From: Chitinophaga filiformis
GTDB taxonomy: Bacteria; Bacteroidota; Bacteroidia; Chitinophagales; Chitinophagaceae
Reading direction: 5' to 3'
Assembly (NCBI RefSeq): GCF_021646545.1
Contig: NZ_JAKIRP010000001.1
Span: 1,426,001 to 1,490,000, forward strand
DNA length: 64,000 bases
Of the stretch, positions 52,001 to 61,277 are shown piece by piece. The notes under the pieces were generated by a model that saw only the letters and a program-made list of their open reading frames with translations, made no database searches and had not been told where the DNA came from. The translations under genes and the position numbers were made by a program. The stretch's first letter is position 1, and every line of letters starts with the position of its first letter.

Positions 52001-54127
52001 CTAAGACGCATGGGCAGTAACGCTCATGGGTAAATATATAATAAATTCTGCACCTTTGTCAGGGGCAGTGATTACCTCTATGCGCCCGCTGTGCTTTTCG
52101 ATAATACTGAACACAATTGAAAGTCCAAGGCCGGTGCCTTCGCCCACATCTTTGGTAGTAAAGAAAGGGTCGAAGATCTTTTCTTTCACTTTTTCTGTCA
52201 TGCCGGGGCCTGTGTCTTTTATACTGATGAGGGCAAGACCGTTATCCTCTTTGGTCGTAATGGTTACCATCTCTTCGCGGTCTTTGTTGTTTGTTTTTAT
52301 GGCATTAAAGGCATTGGTCAGTATGTTCATGAACACCTGGTTCATTTTACCTGCATAGCACTCTATTTTGGGTAAAGAGCCATATTCCTTTACTACTTTG
52401 ACATTAGGTGGTATACTGTTTTTCAGCAGTACCAGTGTACTGTCCAGTCCTTCGTGCAGATCTACGGATTTAAGATCGCTTTCGTCCAGTCTGCTGAAGG
52501 TACGCAATCCCTTGACAATTTCCGAGGTCCTGGTAGCACCATCTTCAATTCCTTTGATGAGGGAAGATATTTCATCATGAATGTAGTCGATATCTATTTC
52601 CTCTTTAAAGGCTGCAATATCCTGGAGTGCGCCATGAATGTCTTTCGCCTGTGGCAGCGCGTCATATTTTTCCAGCAGCGTTTTGATATCCTGGATATCC
52701 AGCTTCAGTGGTTTTATGTTAGACGTGACAAAATTGATCGGATTATTTATTTCATGGGCAATACCGGCGGTCAGCTGACCGAGGGAAGCCATTTTTTCTC
52801 TTTCCACCAGTTGCGTCTGTGCATCTTTCAGGTTCTTGAGGGCCACATTGAGTTCTTCGTTACTGGTTTGCAGTTCTTCGGTACGTTTGTGCACCTTGTC
52901 TTCCAGTATGATATTTTGTTCCCTTACCAGGCGTTCGTTTTCCTGGGATGCGCGCAGTGCTTCCGCCTTGAAGAGGTTGATCTTATAGGCCAGTGCGAAG
53001 GACAGCAGGAGGGCTTCCATGGCTGAGCCTATCTGCAGGGCATAATAGGTAAATTCATTGTACGGCAGCACATTCATATTCCGGAGCACAAATACAAGTA
53101 CACTGAGCAGGAATATGGACCAGGCGATAAGGAAGAACTTAGCAGAGCTGTATCCCATAAGGGTCATGCGTGCTGATATATATAGTACGCTGAGGGCAGC
53201 GATACCTACTACCGCCTGTACCCAGAGCTGTGCAACAATATACATATCCAGCAGAGAGGGAATAAAACAGCCGATATAGAGGTAGATAAGTATATTAATG
53301 AGCCTGTGTCCGGGCTTATAGTATTGTTTGGTCAACAGGAACTGCTGGATGAACCAGAGTGCTGTCAATCCGTTCAGTATGGGTATCAGTACCGTGGCAT
53401 GCTGGGCCATCCAGGGGCTGCCCGGATAAAGGAACCGGAAAGTATACCCTTGCAGGGTAGCCTGGGTGAGGCCTACGAATACGTTATAGGATACGTAGGT
53501 CAGGTAGCTGGTGTCTCTCGTGGATATGTAGAGGAACAGGTTATAACAGGACATGGCCAGTATAACCCCGATGTACAGACCGAATATGAGTTCCCGGTAG
53601 TCATTTTTCTCCATGATCTGGTCCCGGGTACCTATGGAAATAGGTAGCTGCAATTGTTCTCCTGCCACAACTCTCAGGTAGTATTGCCTGGAGGTATGAG
53701 GCCGCAGGGCGAGGGGAAATATATAGTTCTGATGATCGACAGGCCGGTTGGAGTAGCTGGTAAATTCCCCCAGATGGGTCGTTTTATAGCTGCCGTCGGG
53801 CTGTATCTCAAACAGGGTAATATCGTCAATAGTAGGGTATTCCACTTCCAGCAGCAGTTCCTGCAGGTCAGATTCATTGGTAATTGTAAATCTTACCCAA
53901 TGCGTGTAGGGCGTGATCTGGAGATTGGGGACATTTTCATCCGGAGATGTAAAAGGTGCTTTGGTGATCGCATTGATATCCAGCTTATTAGTCTTGTCGG
54001 TGTATATTTCGAGGTTTTTGCCGATCCGCGTCAGGGGCATATTGTTTCGAAACACGACAGGAGGGGCTGCCTCCAGTTGCTGGAAACCAAAGATAGTAAG
54101 GAGCAATAGAACGATAAATCGGAACAT
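52001..54127 (-). CDS. 7TMR-DISM sensor histidine kinase
   Basis: The 708-residue protein has a signal peptide (FRFIVLLLLTIFGFQQLEA), a periplasmic 7TMR-DISMED2-like beta-sandwich domain (about 30-180), seven membrane helices (about 185-385), a coiled-coil, and a HisKA domain with H458 in GIAHEINNPINF followed by HATPase_c. These receptors typically sense small extracellular ligands such as sugars or nucleotides. It is 20 bases downstream of the acyltransferase-like gene and 66 bases upstream of the receiver-kinase. Confidence 0.92.
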   Translation of the reverse strand: MFRFIVLLLLTIFGFQQLEAAPPVVFRNNMPLTRIGKNLEIYTDKTNKLDINAITKAPFTSPDENVPNLQITPYTHWVRFTITNESDLQELLLEVEYPTIDDITLFEIQPDGSYKTTHLGEFTSYSNRPVDHQNYIFPLALRPHTSRQYYLRVVAGEQLQLPISIGTRDQIMEKNDYRELIFGLYIGVILAMSCYNLFLYISTRDTSYLTYVSYNVFVGLTQATLQGYTFRFLYPGSPWMAQHATVLIPILNGLTALWFIQQFLLTKQYYKPGHRLINILIYLYIGCFIPSLLDMYIVAQLWVQAVVGIAALSVLYISARMTLMGYSSAKFFLIAWSIFLLSVLVFVLRNMNVLPYNEFTYYALQIGSAMEALLLSFALAYKINLFKAEALRASQENERLVREQNIILEDKVHKRTEELQTSNEELNVALKNLKDAQTQLVEREKMASLGQLTAGIAHEINNPINFVTSNIKPLKLDIQDIKTLLEKYDALPQAKDIHGALQDIAAFKEEIDIDYIHDEISSLIKGIEDGATRTSEIVKGLRTFSRLDESDLKSVDLHEGLDSTLVLLKNSIPPNVKVVKEYGSLPKIECYAGKMNQVFMNILTNAFNAIKTNNKDREEMVTITTKEDNGLALISIKDTGPGMTEKVKEKIFDPFFTTKDVGEGTGLGLSIVFSIIEKHSGRIEVITAPDKGAEFIIYLPMSVTAHAS

Positions 54128-54147
54128 GCGTTAAATTTATAGAAAAT

Positions 54148-54858
54148 TCACCGTTCACTCTTCACATTGGAATACTGCAAATTAGCAATTTCGAGGTTAT
54201 AGCTCACTTCATAAGAACCTTTAGGTCCAACTTCTGTTTTGGTTTGGATCAGATTTTCGCGCAGGTCGTAGATCAGCTCCCGTTCTTTTGGATCTGCATT
54301 TTCCAGTTTATTAACGTCGTTAATAACCATTGCCGTGGCGATGAAGTCATCTTTGGGATAAAAGAACGTGCCTTTATCGCCCAATGATTCATCGATAGAG
54401 AAGCCGACCCTCTTGCCTATACGGGTGGTGATCGGGGCGCATAAAACGTGGAAATTGTCAATAGGCATCTGGGCAGCCAGTACAACGCCTGCGCGGGCCA
54501 GTACCTGACTGCCTATACCCATGCCGGCTACTTCTTTTGAATTCCACATGGCACAGATCTCTGCACTGCCGGTTTTGACAACGTCGTATATTTTCGGATC
54601 GTATTTGCCGATAGCAGTTTCTATTGGTAATGGCAATATACCGTCTGCCAGCTGTACGCGGGCGCCGCCGTATGTTTTGGTGCGAGTTTCATCCTCTACA
54701 ATAATCACGATGCTATTTTCATGGTGCATCCAGTCCGCACTGCCGGATGTGATTTTAGCAATGCCAAAGTATATTTCCAATAACCGGAGATGGCCATTAT
54801 AAAAACGAAGACAGGCCTCCGGATCATCTGGCGCTTTAAAAGCCCTTACAGTAATCAT
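54148..54858 (-). CDS. GNAT/LuxI-FeeM-like N-acyltransferase family protein
   Basis: The 236-residue protein is not assigned to a named family with certainty. Its layout matches LuxI/FeeM-type N-acyltransferases: GGARVQLADGILPLPIE (64-80), then E100 in SAEICAMWNSKEVAGMGIG (98-116) where the glycine-rich loop sits, and a GKRVGF block at 148-153. Such enzymes join an acyl chain to an amine to make signals or lipids. It is 106 bases downstream of the E1-like gene and 20 upstream of the 7TMR-DISM kinase. Alternative: a generic GNAT acetyltransferase. Confidence 0.6.
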   Translation of the reverse strand: MITVRAFKAPDDPEACLRFYNGHLRLLEIYFGIAKITSGSADWMHHENSIVIIVEDETRTKTYGGARVQLADGILPLPIETAIGKYDPKIYDVVKTGSAEICAMWNSKEVAGMGIGSQVLARAGVVLAAQMPIDNFHVLCAPITTRIGKRVGFSIDESLGDKGTFFYPKDDFIATAMVINDVNKLENADPKERELIYDLRENLIQTKTEVGPKGSYEVSYNLEIANLQYSNVKSER

Positions 54859-54964
54859 GATATTGCATCTGGGTACTCCTTAAAAAAGATCAGGCCGGAA
54901 TATGAGCGGACCGGCCGTTGCGATGTTGATTGCAAATGACATCTTTCCCGCTCACCCCGGATTA

Positions 54965-56080
54965 TTAAACAATTATTTGTTCAAAATCCACATAATACCT
55001 GCCAGAGCTTTTGAACTGACCGAGCAGTATTCTCCTGCAGGTATCCGTTACTACAGCTCCGCCCAGTACAACGGAGGATGCCAGCTGAGGCCAGGTAGTA
55101 ATCGTTTTCCCTATCTGGCCTAAAGAGTATTTCATTCTTTCGGACATGTCATCCAGTGCAACCATAGGGCGAAATATGGGCAGTTTCTCTGCATCTGTAA
55201 GCCCGCGAAGGCTCTTAAGATCTATATCGGGTATAAAACCGTGCAATAAGGGTCTATCGGGTTCCAGGTCGAAACGTTCTACATCCACCATGCCCCTGTC
55301 ATTAGTATCCATTACAACAGGTATGCCCAGGGACTTGGCCTTCATCCTGCTCAATATTTTTATATCAATGCCGTCACATTCTTCCACCAGGATATCGATG
55401 TTACCGTCTTTGGTAAAAAAGTCATCCAGATTTTCCTCGGTGGCGCCGTCGGTATAAATTACAACCTTGATAAAGGGGTCCAGCTCTGCTATCTCACGGG
55501 CTGCTATCACCACTTTGTGGACCTGTATACTATGAATACCGGTACGGATCCTGTTCATATTGGTCAGCTCAACCTTGTCAAAGTCGGTCAGCCTGAGTTC
55601 TCCGCATACTCTTTCCATCGCCAGGGTAAGCGCGATGGATTGGCCTACGGAAAGCCCTATAACGCCTATTTTCTTACCGCTCAGTATGGCGATCTCCTCA
55701 TCGGTGATCTTTTGTTTATTCCGGCTGGTACGCAGTTCTATGAAATCCTTTTCGTCCACGATATGTACCACCCTGTGAGACCAGGGGTAATAAACCCATA
55801 CGCCAAAGGCATGAAGCGGTGTAGTACCAACATATTCGCTGATCTTTTGTTCAGATTCTTCTTCCGTAAGTCGTTTGGTAGGATTACGGATCTTCATCAG
55901 CTCCCTGAGCTGCGAATGTATCTGATCATATACGCGTATATGTGGATTCGCCGCTAATAAAGCCAGTAAATCGGCATATTGTTCTTTGTGCTGCAATCGA
56001 TAAAATACTGGTGTATAATTATCCGGCTCGGTCCGTTGCTTATTGATATAATGCTCTAGTTCTGTCATTTTGCCTGGCAT
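54965..56080 (-). CDS. E1-like/ThiF-domain adenylating enzyme
   Basis: The 371-residue protein has a helical N-terminal region (about 1-130) and a ThiF/E1 domain (about 135-350): a nucleotide loop GLSVGQS (142-148), the acidic TDFDKVE (165-171), TNMNRIRTG (173-181), and K189. This arrangement adenylates a carboxylate in ThiF, MoeB and E1 enzymes. The usual CxxC zinc motifs are missing, and a single cysteine, C348 in TDTCRR, is a candidate. No ubiquitin-like protein, E2 or JAB protein is encoded nearby. It is similar to the N-terminal ThiF domain of Rv1355c-type proteins without the nitroreductase part. Confidence 0.7.
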   Translation of the reverse strand: MPGKMTELEHYINKQRTEPDNYTPVFYRLQHKEQYADLLALLAANPHIRVYDQIHSQLRELMKIRNPTKRLTEEESEQKISEYVGTTPLHAFGVWVYYPWSHRVVHIVDEKDFIELRTSRNKQKITDEEIAILSGKKIGVIGLSVGQSIALTLAMERVCGELRLTDFDKVELTNMNRIRTGIHSIQVHKVVIAAREIAELDPFIKVVIYTDGATEENLDDFFTKDGNIDILVEECDGIDIKILSRMKAKSLGIPVVMDTNDRGMVDVERFDLEPDRPLLHGFIPDIDLKSLRGLTDAEKLPIFRPMVALDDMSERMKYSLGQIGKTITTWPQLASSVVLGGAVVTDTCRRILLGQFKSSGRYYVDFEQIIV

Positions 56081-56491
56081 ATAATTTTTTGAACAATGAT
56101 GGCAATTCGAAATGGTATATGTATGGTCAATTAGTTAGTTAGTATGTTTACGTGTATTCTGGCATGGTAAGGGCCTGATGACAAAGGCAAGCTCGTTAGT
56201 TCACTACATATATCATATACTCACTATGTAGTTCGGGATAAATGTTGTTTTTAAGTACACAAGTAAAGAAAAAGTTAAAGTTTCACATGAAAGCGTATGG
56301 TAAAATAACAATTAATTTGAAAAGATTGCGAAATGAAGCTGTTATTTTAGTGAGAATCTGTGTTTTAATGACAATTGTTTGATGGCCGGCACAACTCATG
56401 AAATAAATTTCTATAATATTGGTGTAGAATTTGCTGCTCTGGCAATTACCATTGAAGTTCTTTATTCATCATTATTTTAATGCCTTAGTAT
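56081..56491. other. AT-rich intergenic region
   Basis: The 411 bases separate the divergent E1-like and superoxide dismutase genes. I see no gene, tRNA, or clear hairpin. There is a short TAGT tandem near 56133 and scattered AT runs. Promoters of both genes must lie here but are not clear. Confidence 0.5.
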
Positions 56492-57229
56492 ATGAACAAG
56501 AGAGAATTTATTAAGCTGGCCGGGTTGGCTGGTGTAGCGGCTTTGGGCAATCCCTCCGGTATAGTGGCTGCTCCTGCAGCCCGTAGAGGAGTGTCCGTTT
56601 TAGAGGGCAACGCAAAAGCTCCTTTTGAATTACCACCTTTACCTTACGGCTTCGACGCTTTAGAGCCGCATATCGATAAGGCAACGATGGAGATCCACCA
56701 TGACAAACACCATGGCGCCTATGTTAAGAATCTGAATGATGCTGTAAAGGGATCATCTTACGAAAATCTTTCACTTGAAGAGATCCTCGCAAAAGTAAAA
56801 GCTGAGGATAAAGCTGTACGCAATAACGGTGGTGGCCATTATAACCACTCACTATTCTGGAAGCTGTTGTCGCCACAGAAAACAACTCCTTCGGATAAAG
56901 TGAAAACCGCTATCAACAGTTCTTTTACTTCTTTTGAGAAGTTTCAGGAAAGTTTCAATGCCGCTGCAAAAGGGGTATTCGGCTCTGGCTGGGCATGGCT
57001 GATCGTTACTCCGGGCAAGAAGTTGTCCGTTGTGTCCACACCTAACCAGGACAATCCTCTGATGGAAAACATCGTAAAAGAGCGTGGTACGCCTATTCTG
57101 GCACTAGATGTATGGGAACATGCTTACTACCTGAAATATCACAACGTTCGTGCTGACTATATTACTGCATTCTGGAATGTTGTGAACTGGAATGAAGTGG
57201 ATAAATTATATGCGGCCGCTGTAAAATAG
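56492..57229 (+). CDS. Exported Fe/Mn superoxide dismutase
   Basis: The 245-residue protein has a leader with [18 protein letters not shown] that resembles a Tat-like or Sec signal with an Arg but no twin arginine. The mature part has the metal ligands H69 (EIHHDKHH), a second histidine in [10 protein letters not shown], and D and H in LDVWEHAYY, all conserved in Fe/MnSOD. It dismutates superoxide outside the cytoplasm. It is convergent with the glycosyltransferase gene and shares its terminator. Confidence 0.9.
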   Translation: MNKREFIKLAGLAGVAALGNPSGIVAAPAARRGVSVLEGNAKAPFELPPLPYGFDALEPHIDKATMEIHHDKHHGAYVKNLNDAVKGSSYENLSLEEILAKVKAEDKAVRNNGGGHYNHSLFWKLLSPQKTTPSDKVKTAINSSFTSFEKFQESFNAAAKGVFGSGWAWLIVTPGKKLSVVSTPNQDNPLMENIVKERGTPILALDVWEHAYYLKYHNVRADYITAFWNVVNWNEVDKLYAAAVK

Positions 57230-57242
57230 CCGGTATACATTG

Positions 57243-57292
57243 TATATAAAAGAAAGGGCGTCCGCTATAATGGACGCCCTTTCTTTTATATA
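57243..57292. terminator. Bidirectional terminator, perfect 21-bp stem
   Basis: Arms at 57243-57263 and 57272-57292 are fully complementary with an 8-base loop and AT-rich ends. It serves the superoxide dismutase and the glycosyltransferase. Confidence 0.93.
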
Positions 57293-57298
57293 TGCATG

Positions 57299-58924
57299 TT
57301 ATTTTCTTTTAAAGAACACGAAACCGTTCTTTTCACCGATTATCTCCAGGTTCGGGTCTTTTCTCCATGGCTCGCTGTCGGTGATACGGCAGACAAAAAA
57401 AGTAGGTTTGTCTACAGGGCCGCTAAGTAACCAGTCTGTATTATAATAGTTCTTGTTGGCCGGCGGTAGTTTTTTTGTGTAGAACAGATGTGCATAACTG
57501 TGATACTTCAGCACCTGAACATAGCTGTCTTTCCCTTCAAAAGTCTTAAAAAAGTCAATGGCTGCTCCCTGAGAGTACCTTTCTATCTTCGGGGTAAAAT
57601 GCACGATGGTGATCTGTATAGCTGCTATGGTGCTCAGGAACATACATAATAGCCCAGCCTTTACCTTTTTCTGGAATAGAAGCACGCAACTGATAACGAT
57701 TAGCAGCATATAGCCTGCGCCGTAGGCAATTTCCCAGGCGGACCAGGGGACCTGAGCCTGGAGATTCGCTCGTGCGAACCTGTCGCCGATATGTGGGATC
57801 AGTACATCCTTATAAAGACCTACCACAGGCAGAAGCGCAATGGCGATACCGATCACAAGGCCGGTTAGCAACATTAGTACGATATTCCAGGCGTGCAGCT
57901 GTAGTTTATTTTCAGCGATCCGGTATAGCTGCCAGGCAGCCAGGAAACTGAGGGGGAAGTAGCAGAGTGATGAATAGTGGACGATCTTGGTCTCTACGAT
58001 GGAGAAGAGGAGCAGCACTACCCAGAACAATACCCACATCCATGTTTTAAAGTCCTTTATTTCCGTTGGTGCTGAACCGGCATAGATAGATTTGTTTTTT
58101 CGCCCCCTGATGTATGTGAACAGGAAAAGGCTGGCGGGGAAGCATCCAATCAGCAATACTATCCAATGGTAAAAGAAAGATCCGCCGTGACCGGCATCGG
58201 GAGTAGTAAGCAATCTTATCTGGTAGGTAACGAATTCGTTGATGAACCACCAGCCATGTGCGATGAGCTCATACCCGAACCACAGGGCGGTGGTGATGAA
58301 CGCTGAGAGAGCGATCAGTCCGACTCTGGCCAGGCTGATACCGATCTTTCCTTTTTTGTATATCCAATAGAATAACAGCGTTAGTATACTGACCAGGATA
58401 GCTACCGGCCCTTTGGTCATTACTGCCAGACCAAGGAAGACGCCACTAAGGATAGCCATTCGCGATGGCTTAGCGGCGTAGGCTATACGGAAGGCGCAAT
58501 AAATGGCCAGAAATATGAAAAAGTTGAAAGTAGGATCTATGATGCCTGATTTGAAATAGAAGTGAGGCAACCAGGAGCCGGCATAGGCCAGTGCCCACCA
58601 TAAACCAAGCTTTTCATCAGCCAGCTTTTTGCCCATAGCATAAAGCGTTACCAGGGTAGCAATACCAAGAACGCCGTTCGGGAAACGTGCTGCAAACTCA
58701 TTCACACCAAAGATGTGCATACTGATAGCCTGCAGCCAGATGAATAAAGGCGGTTTTTCCCAGAAAGGCTGGAAATCGATCTGCACCTGTGAATAGTTAT
58801 GGCTCACGATCATCTCTCTTGCCGCTTCGGCAAAATTAATCTCATCCCAGTCAAACAGATGCACGGCCCCGAGGAAGGGTATAAAAAGAATGGCAGCTGC
58901 TATAGCAATCAACAGGTGTTTCAT
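57299..58924 (-). CDS. ArnT/PMT-like integral membrane glycosyltransferase
   Basis: The 541-residue protein has about twelve membrane segments. The first periplasmic loop contains FDWDEINFAEAAREM, the acidic DE motif of GT-C/GT83-type enzymes such as ArnT, which transfer a sugar from undecaprenyl phosphate to lipid A or other acceptors. It is 31 bases downstream of a PAP2 phosphatase gene on the same strand. Together they may modify lipid A or recycle the lipid carrier. Confidence 0.85.
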   Translation of the reverse strand: MKHLLIAIAAAILFIPFLGAVHLFDWDEINFAEAAREMIVSHNYSQVQIDFQPFWEKPPLFIWLQAISMHIFGVNEFAARFPNGVLGIATLVTLYAMGKKLADEKLGLWWALAYAGSWLPHFYFKSGIIDPTFNFFIFLAIYCAFRIAYAAKPSRMAILSGVFLGLAVMTKGPVAILVSILTLLFYWIYKKGKIGISLARVGLIALSAFITTALWFGYELIAHGWWFINEFVTYQIRLLTTPDAGHGGSFFYHWIVLLIGCFPASLFLFTYIRGRKNKSIYAGSAPTEIKDFKTWMWVLFWVVLLLFSIVETKIVHYSSLCYFPLSFLAAWQLYRIAENKLQLHAWNIVLMLLTGLVIGIAIALLPVVGLYKDVLIPHIGDRFARANLQAQVPWSAWEIAYGAGYMLLIVISCVLLFQKKVKAGLLCMFLSTIAAIQITIVHFTPKIERYSQGAAIDFFKTFEGKDSYVQVLKYHSYAHLFYTKKLPPANKNYYNTDWLLSGPVDKPTFFVCRITDSEPWRKDPNLEIIGEKNGFVFFKRK

Positions 58925-58955
58925 AAATCATTCCAAGTCAACAAAAATAACTAAA

Positions 58956-59618
58956 TCAGGTCAGACCAATGACTGGTTCTGCAGCCACTTCAGCAGATGA
59001 CTTCAGCCTTCTCTGGTGGAACAGTGTATAAACAACCAGGCTGCTTGTGGTACCGATAATGCTTCCTGTGTACACATCCACGAAAAAGTGTTGTGCCAGG
59101 TAAATTCTTGAGTAAGCGGCTAATAATGCCAGTGTTAAGAACGCAAATCCTGCTAATTTATTCCTGCAGATCAGCGTTAAAAAAGTGAACATGGCAAAAG
59201 CAGTCGTTGTATGCCCTGACGGGAAACTGCAGCTGCCGTGTACAGATACCCATTTTACGGTGTGTACCAGTGCCGCCGTATCAGCAAAATAGAGGGATGG
59301 TCTTGGCTTGTTGTAATAATGCTTGGCCACCTGTACGATGAGTGTAACCAGCAACAGAATTGTGCCGGCGCTCAGGAACAGTTTGAATTTTCTGAAGGCC
59401 AGGATAAAGGCCAACATAACAGCAAAGGCAATACCATCTCCTATGTAGGTAATACCCGTCATAGCCACATCAGCCCATGAGGCATGTGCATGGTTGATGG
59501 CCAGGAATAGTTCTTCGTGTGTAAAATAGGCCTGTAGTAAGGCTCCGGCAACGATCCATAAAAGGAATGGCAAGAAGAAGCTGGCATTCTTCCCTAACAG
59601 TGTAATTAGTGTTTTCAT
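58956..59618 (-). CDS. PAP2-family phosphatase
   Basis: The 220-residue protein has about six membrane segments and all three catalytic motifs of the PAP2 superfamily: KHYYNKPRPS, SFPSGHTT and SRIYLAQHFFVD. It hydrolyses a lipid pyrophosphate or phosphate, for example undecaprenyl pyrophosphate or lipid A 1-phosphate. It forms a pair with the glycosyltransferase. Its upstream gap carries a nested inverted repeat (59631-59778). Confidence 0.9.
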   Translation of the reverse strand: MKTLITLLGKNASFFLPFLLWIVAGALLQAYFTHEELFLAINHAHASWADVAMTGITYIGDGIAFAVMLAFILAFRKFKLFLSAGTILLLVTLIVQVAKHYYNKPRPSLYFADTAALVHTVKWVSVHGSCSFPSGHTTTAFAMFTFLTLICRNKLAGFAFLTLALLAAYSRIYLAQHFFVDVYTGSIIGTTSSLVVYTLFHQRRLKSSAEVAAEPVIGLT

Positions 59619-59630
59619 AGTTTAGGTTGC

Positions 59631-59778
59631 GACCGCCCATAAGAAAGAGCTGAGCACAGGACGTCCAGGCATTTTCCTTTTAATGCAGGCACAGAGAAGT
59701 CCCGCCCGGCAAGCAAGGTCTGCCCGGAAAATGCACGCTGAAAATCTTGAAGCGGATAGCTAGTGGCTTATGGCTGTC
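59631..59778. ncRNA. Nested inverted repeat, candidate structured RNA
   Basis: Nested complementary pairs run from outside in: GAC/GTC at 59631 and 59776, CCATAAG (59637-59643) with CTTATGG (59767-59773), and GCATTTTCC (59669-59677) with GGAAAATGC (59726-59734). Together they form an irregular rod of about 148 bases between lptF/G and the PAP2 gene. The shape suggests an attenuator, a leader, or a 6S-like RNA; none is confirmed. Confidence 0.35.
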
Positions 59779-61219
59779 AAGTTGTAGGCTTTGTATTAAA
59801 TCTTTGAAAGAGCTTTTTTATATTACTGAATATCCTGAAATAGAACTCTTTGTTGAATAATTGAGAATCATTCAATGCTTTGTATATCAGGAACATAGCA
59901 ATAGGCATAAGGACTATGTTGGAGAGCCACATACCACTCCAGGTGGTCATCACATCTTTTCTGGCCATCTTCTCTCCGACCATGAAAAATATGTTAAAAA
60001 TTACAAAAAACACAACAGCAAATATTAAAGGCGTGCCCAGACCACCTTTTCTGATGATGGAACCCAGCGGGGCGCCTATCAGAAACATCACGATACAGGA
60101 GAATGCCAGTGTGAATTTGCGCTGCCATTCCACTTTGTGAAGCAGCAGGGTACTGTGCTTATCGCCAAATTCCCGGGCGGGTCCTTCCAGGTTATTCTGT
60201 CCGTCACGGATATTCTGTTCTGCTCTTTCCATTACATAACGGAGCGATTTCTCTGGAATAACATCCTTAAAGGATGTGGTATTAGCGGCTAAAGCAGGCG
60301 CTTTGGCCAGCCAGCCGGTATCTTCCCATTTATAGAAAGGATAACGGGTCGTGATGTAGGCATTGACCGTGCGTGAAAACAGTTTTTCTTCTTTGTACAG
60401 GGAATCTATGGCCTTATCCAGCTGTCTGACATTCAGCATTTGCTGGTTGGAGGCAAAAAGGCCCATGTCCAGCCTGCTGAAAGCGAAGGAGCTGAGGTCG
60501 AATGCTTTTTTGTATTCTCTGAAACCGAGACGGATCAATTCTCCCGGAGTGGTGGAACTGCGGTTATTGCGTTCTTCATAACGCCATCCCTTTTCCAGTA
60601 CAAAGTACAGGAAACGTTTGTCAGCAGAAAGCAGCATAGTACCTTTTTCAGCCAGTATGACCTTATCACCTCCTCCGGGAGTGTGGTCGATGATCATTAC
60701 CTGGTGGATGGTTTTATTGTCGCTCTCTTTCTGCGCCACTTTGATAGTGTAGTCAGGAATGTCGGTATAAAATACACCGGCTTTGATATTAAAGGCTGGT
60801 TTTGAGTTGGTAATATCGTACAGCAATGACTTTGCCCGGAGGTTAGCCACTGGCATGGCGTAGTTGTTGAAGAGGAACGCCAGGACTGCGATGGTGGCAC
60901 AAACGATGAGCAGCGGACGCATAAAGCGGGTGAGGGAGATGCCGGAGGATTTCAATGCTACCAGTTCGAAGCTTTCTCCCAGGTTACCGAAGGTCATGAT
61001 GGATGACAGCAGCACAGCCAGCGGAAGGGCCAGCGATACCAGGTTGGCGCTCGTATAGGTGATCAGTTCTATAATCACCGGTGTATCGAGACCCTTACCT
61101 ACCAGGTCATCGATATACTTCCACAGGAATTGCATCACCAGTACAAACAGTGTAACAAAGAAGGTAGCCACGAAAGGCCCCATGAATGTTTTAATGATGA
61201 GCTTATCCAGTTTTTTCAC
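59777..61219 (-). CDS. LptF/LptG-family permease
   Basis: The 480-residue protein starts with KKLDKLIIKTFMGPFVATFFVTLFVLVMQF and has the six-helix YjgP/YjgQ topology, with a large periplasmic domain (about 125-330) between helices 3 and 4 and GAPLGSIIRKGGLG in the later half. It belongs to the LPS exporter LptBFG. Whether it is F or G cannot be told. Its partner genes are not in this window. A TAAATTTG box at 61278-61285 lies on the minus strand upstream of it. Confidence 0.9.
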   Translation of the reverse strand: MKKLDKLIIKTFMGPFVATFFVTLFVLVMQFLWKYIDDLVGKGLDTPVIIELITYTSANLVSLALPLAVLLSSIMTFGNLGESFELVALKSSGISLTRFMRPLLIVCATIAVLAFLFNNYAMPVANLRAKSLLYDITNSKPAFNIKAGVFYTDIPDYTIKVAQKESDNKTIHQVMIIDHTPGGGDKVILAEKGTMLLSADKRFLYFVLEKGWRYEERNNRSSTTPGELIRLGFREYKKAFDLSSFAFSRLDMGLFASNQQMLNVRQLDKAIDSLYKEEKLFSRTVNAYITTRYPFYKWEDTGWLAKAPALAANTTSFKDVIPEKSLRYVMERAEQNIRDGQNNLEGPAREFGDKHSTLLLHKVEWQRKFTLAFSCIVMFLIGAPLGSIIRKGGLGTPLIFAVVFFVIFNIFFMVGEKMARKDVMTTWSGMWLSNIVLMPIAMFLIYKALNDSQLFNKEFYFRIFSNIKKLFQRFNTKPTT

Positions 61220-61277
61220 TTACTGCGTATAAAGTTAGTTCGATGCTACATGGACGTTAATTCGTACATGAAGCGCA

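Noticed and set aside
50437..56080. Ubiquitin-like conjugation or CBASS-type defence system
   Set aside because: An E1-like protein is present, but no ubiquitin-like protein, E2, JAB peptidase, cyclase or effector is nearby, and the neighbours are sensor kinases.
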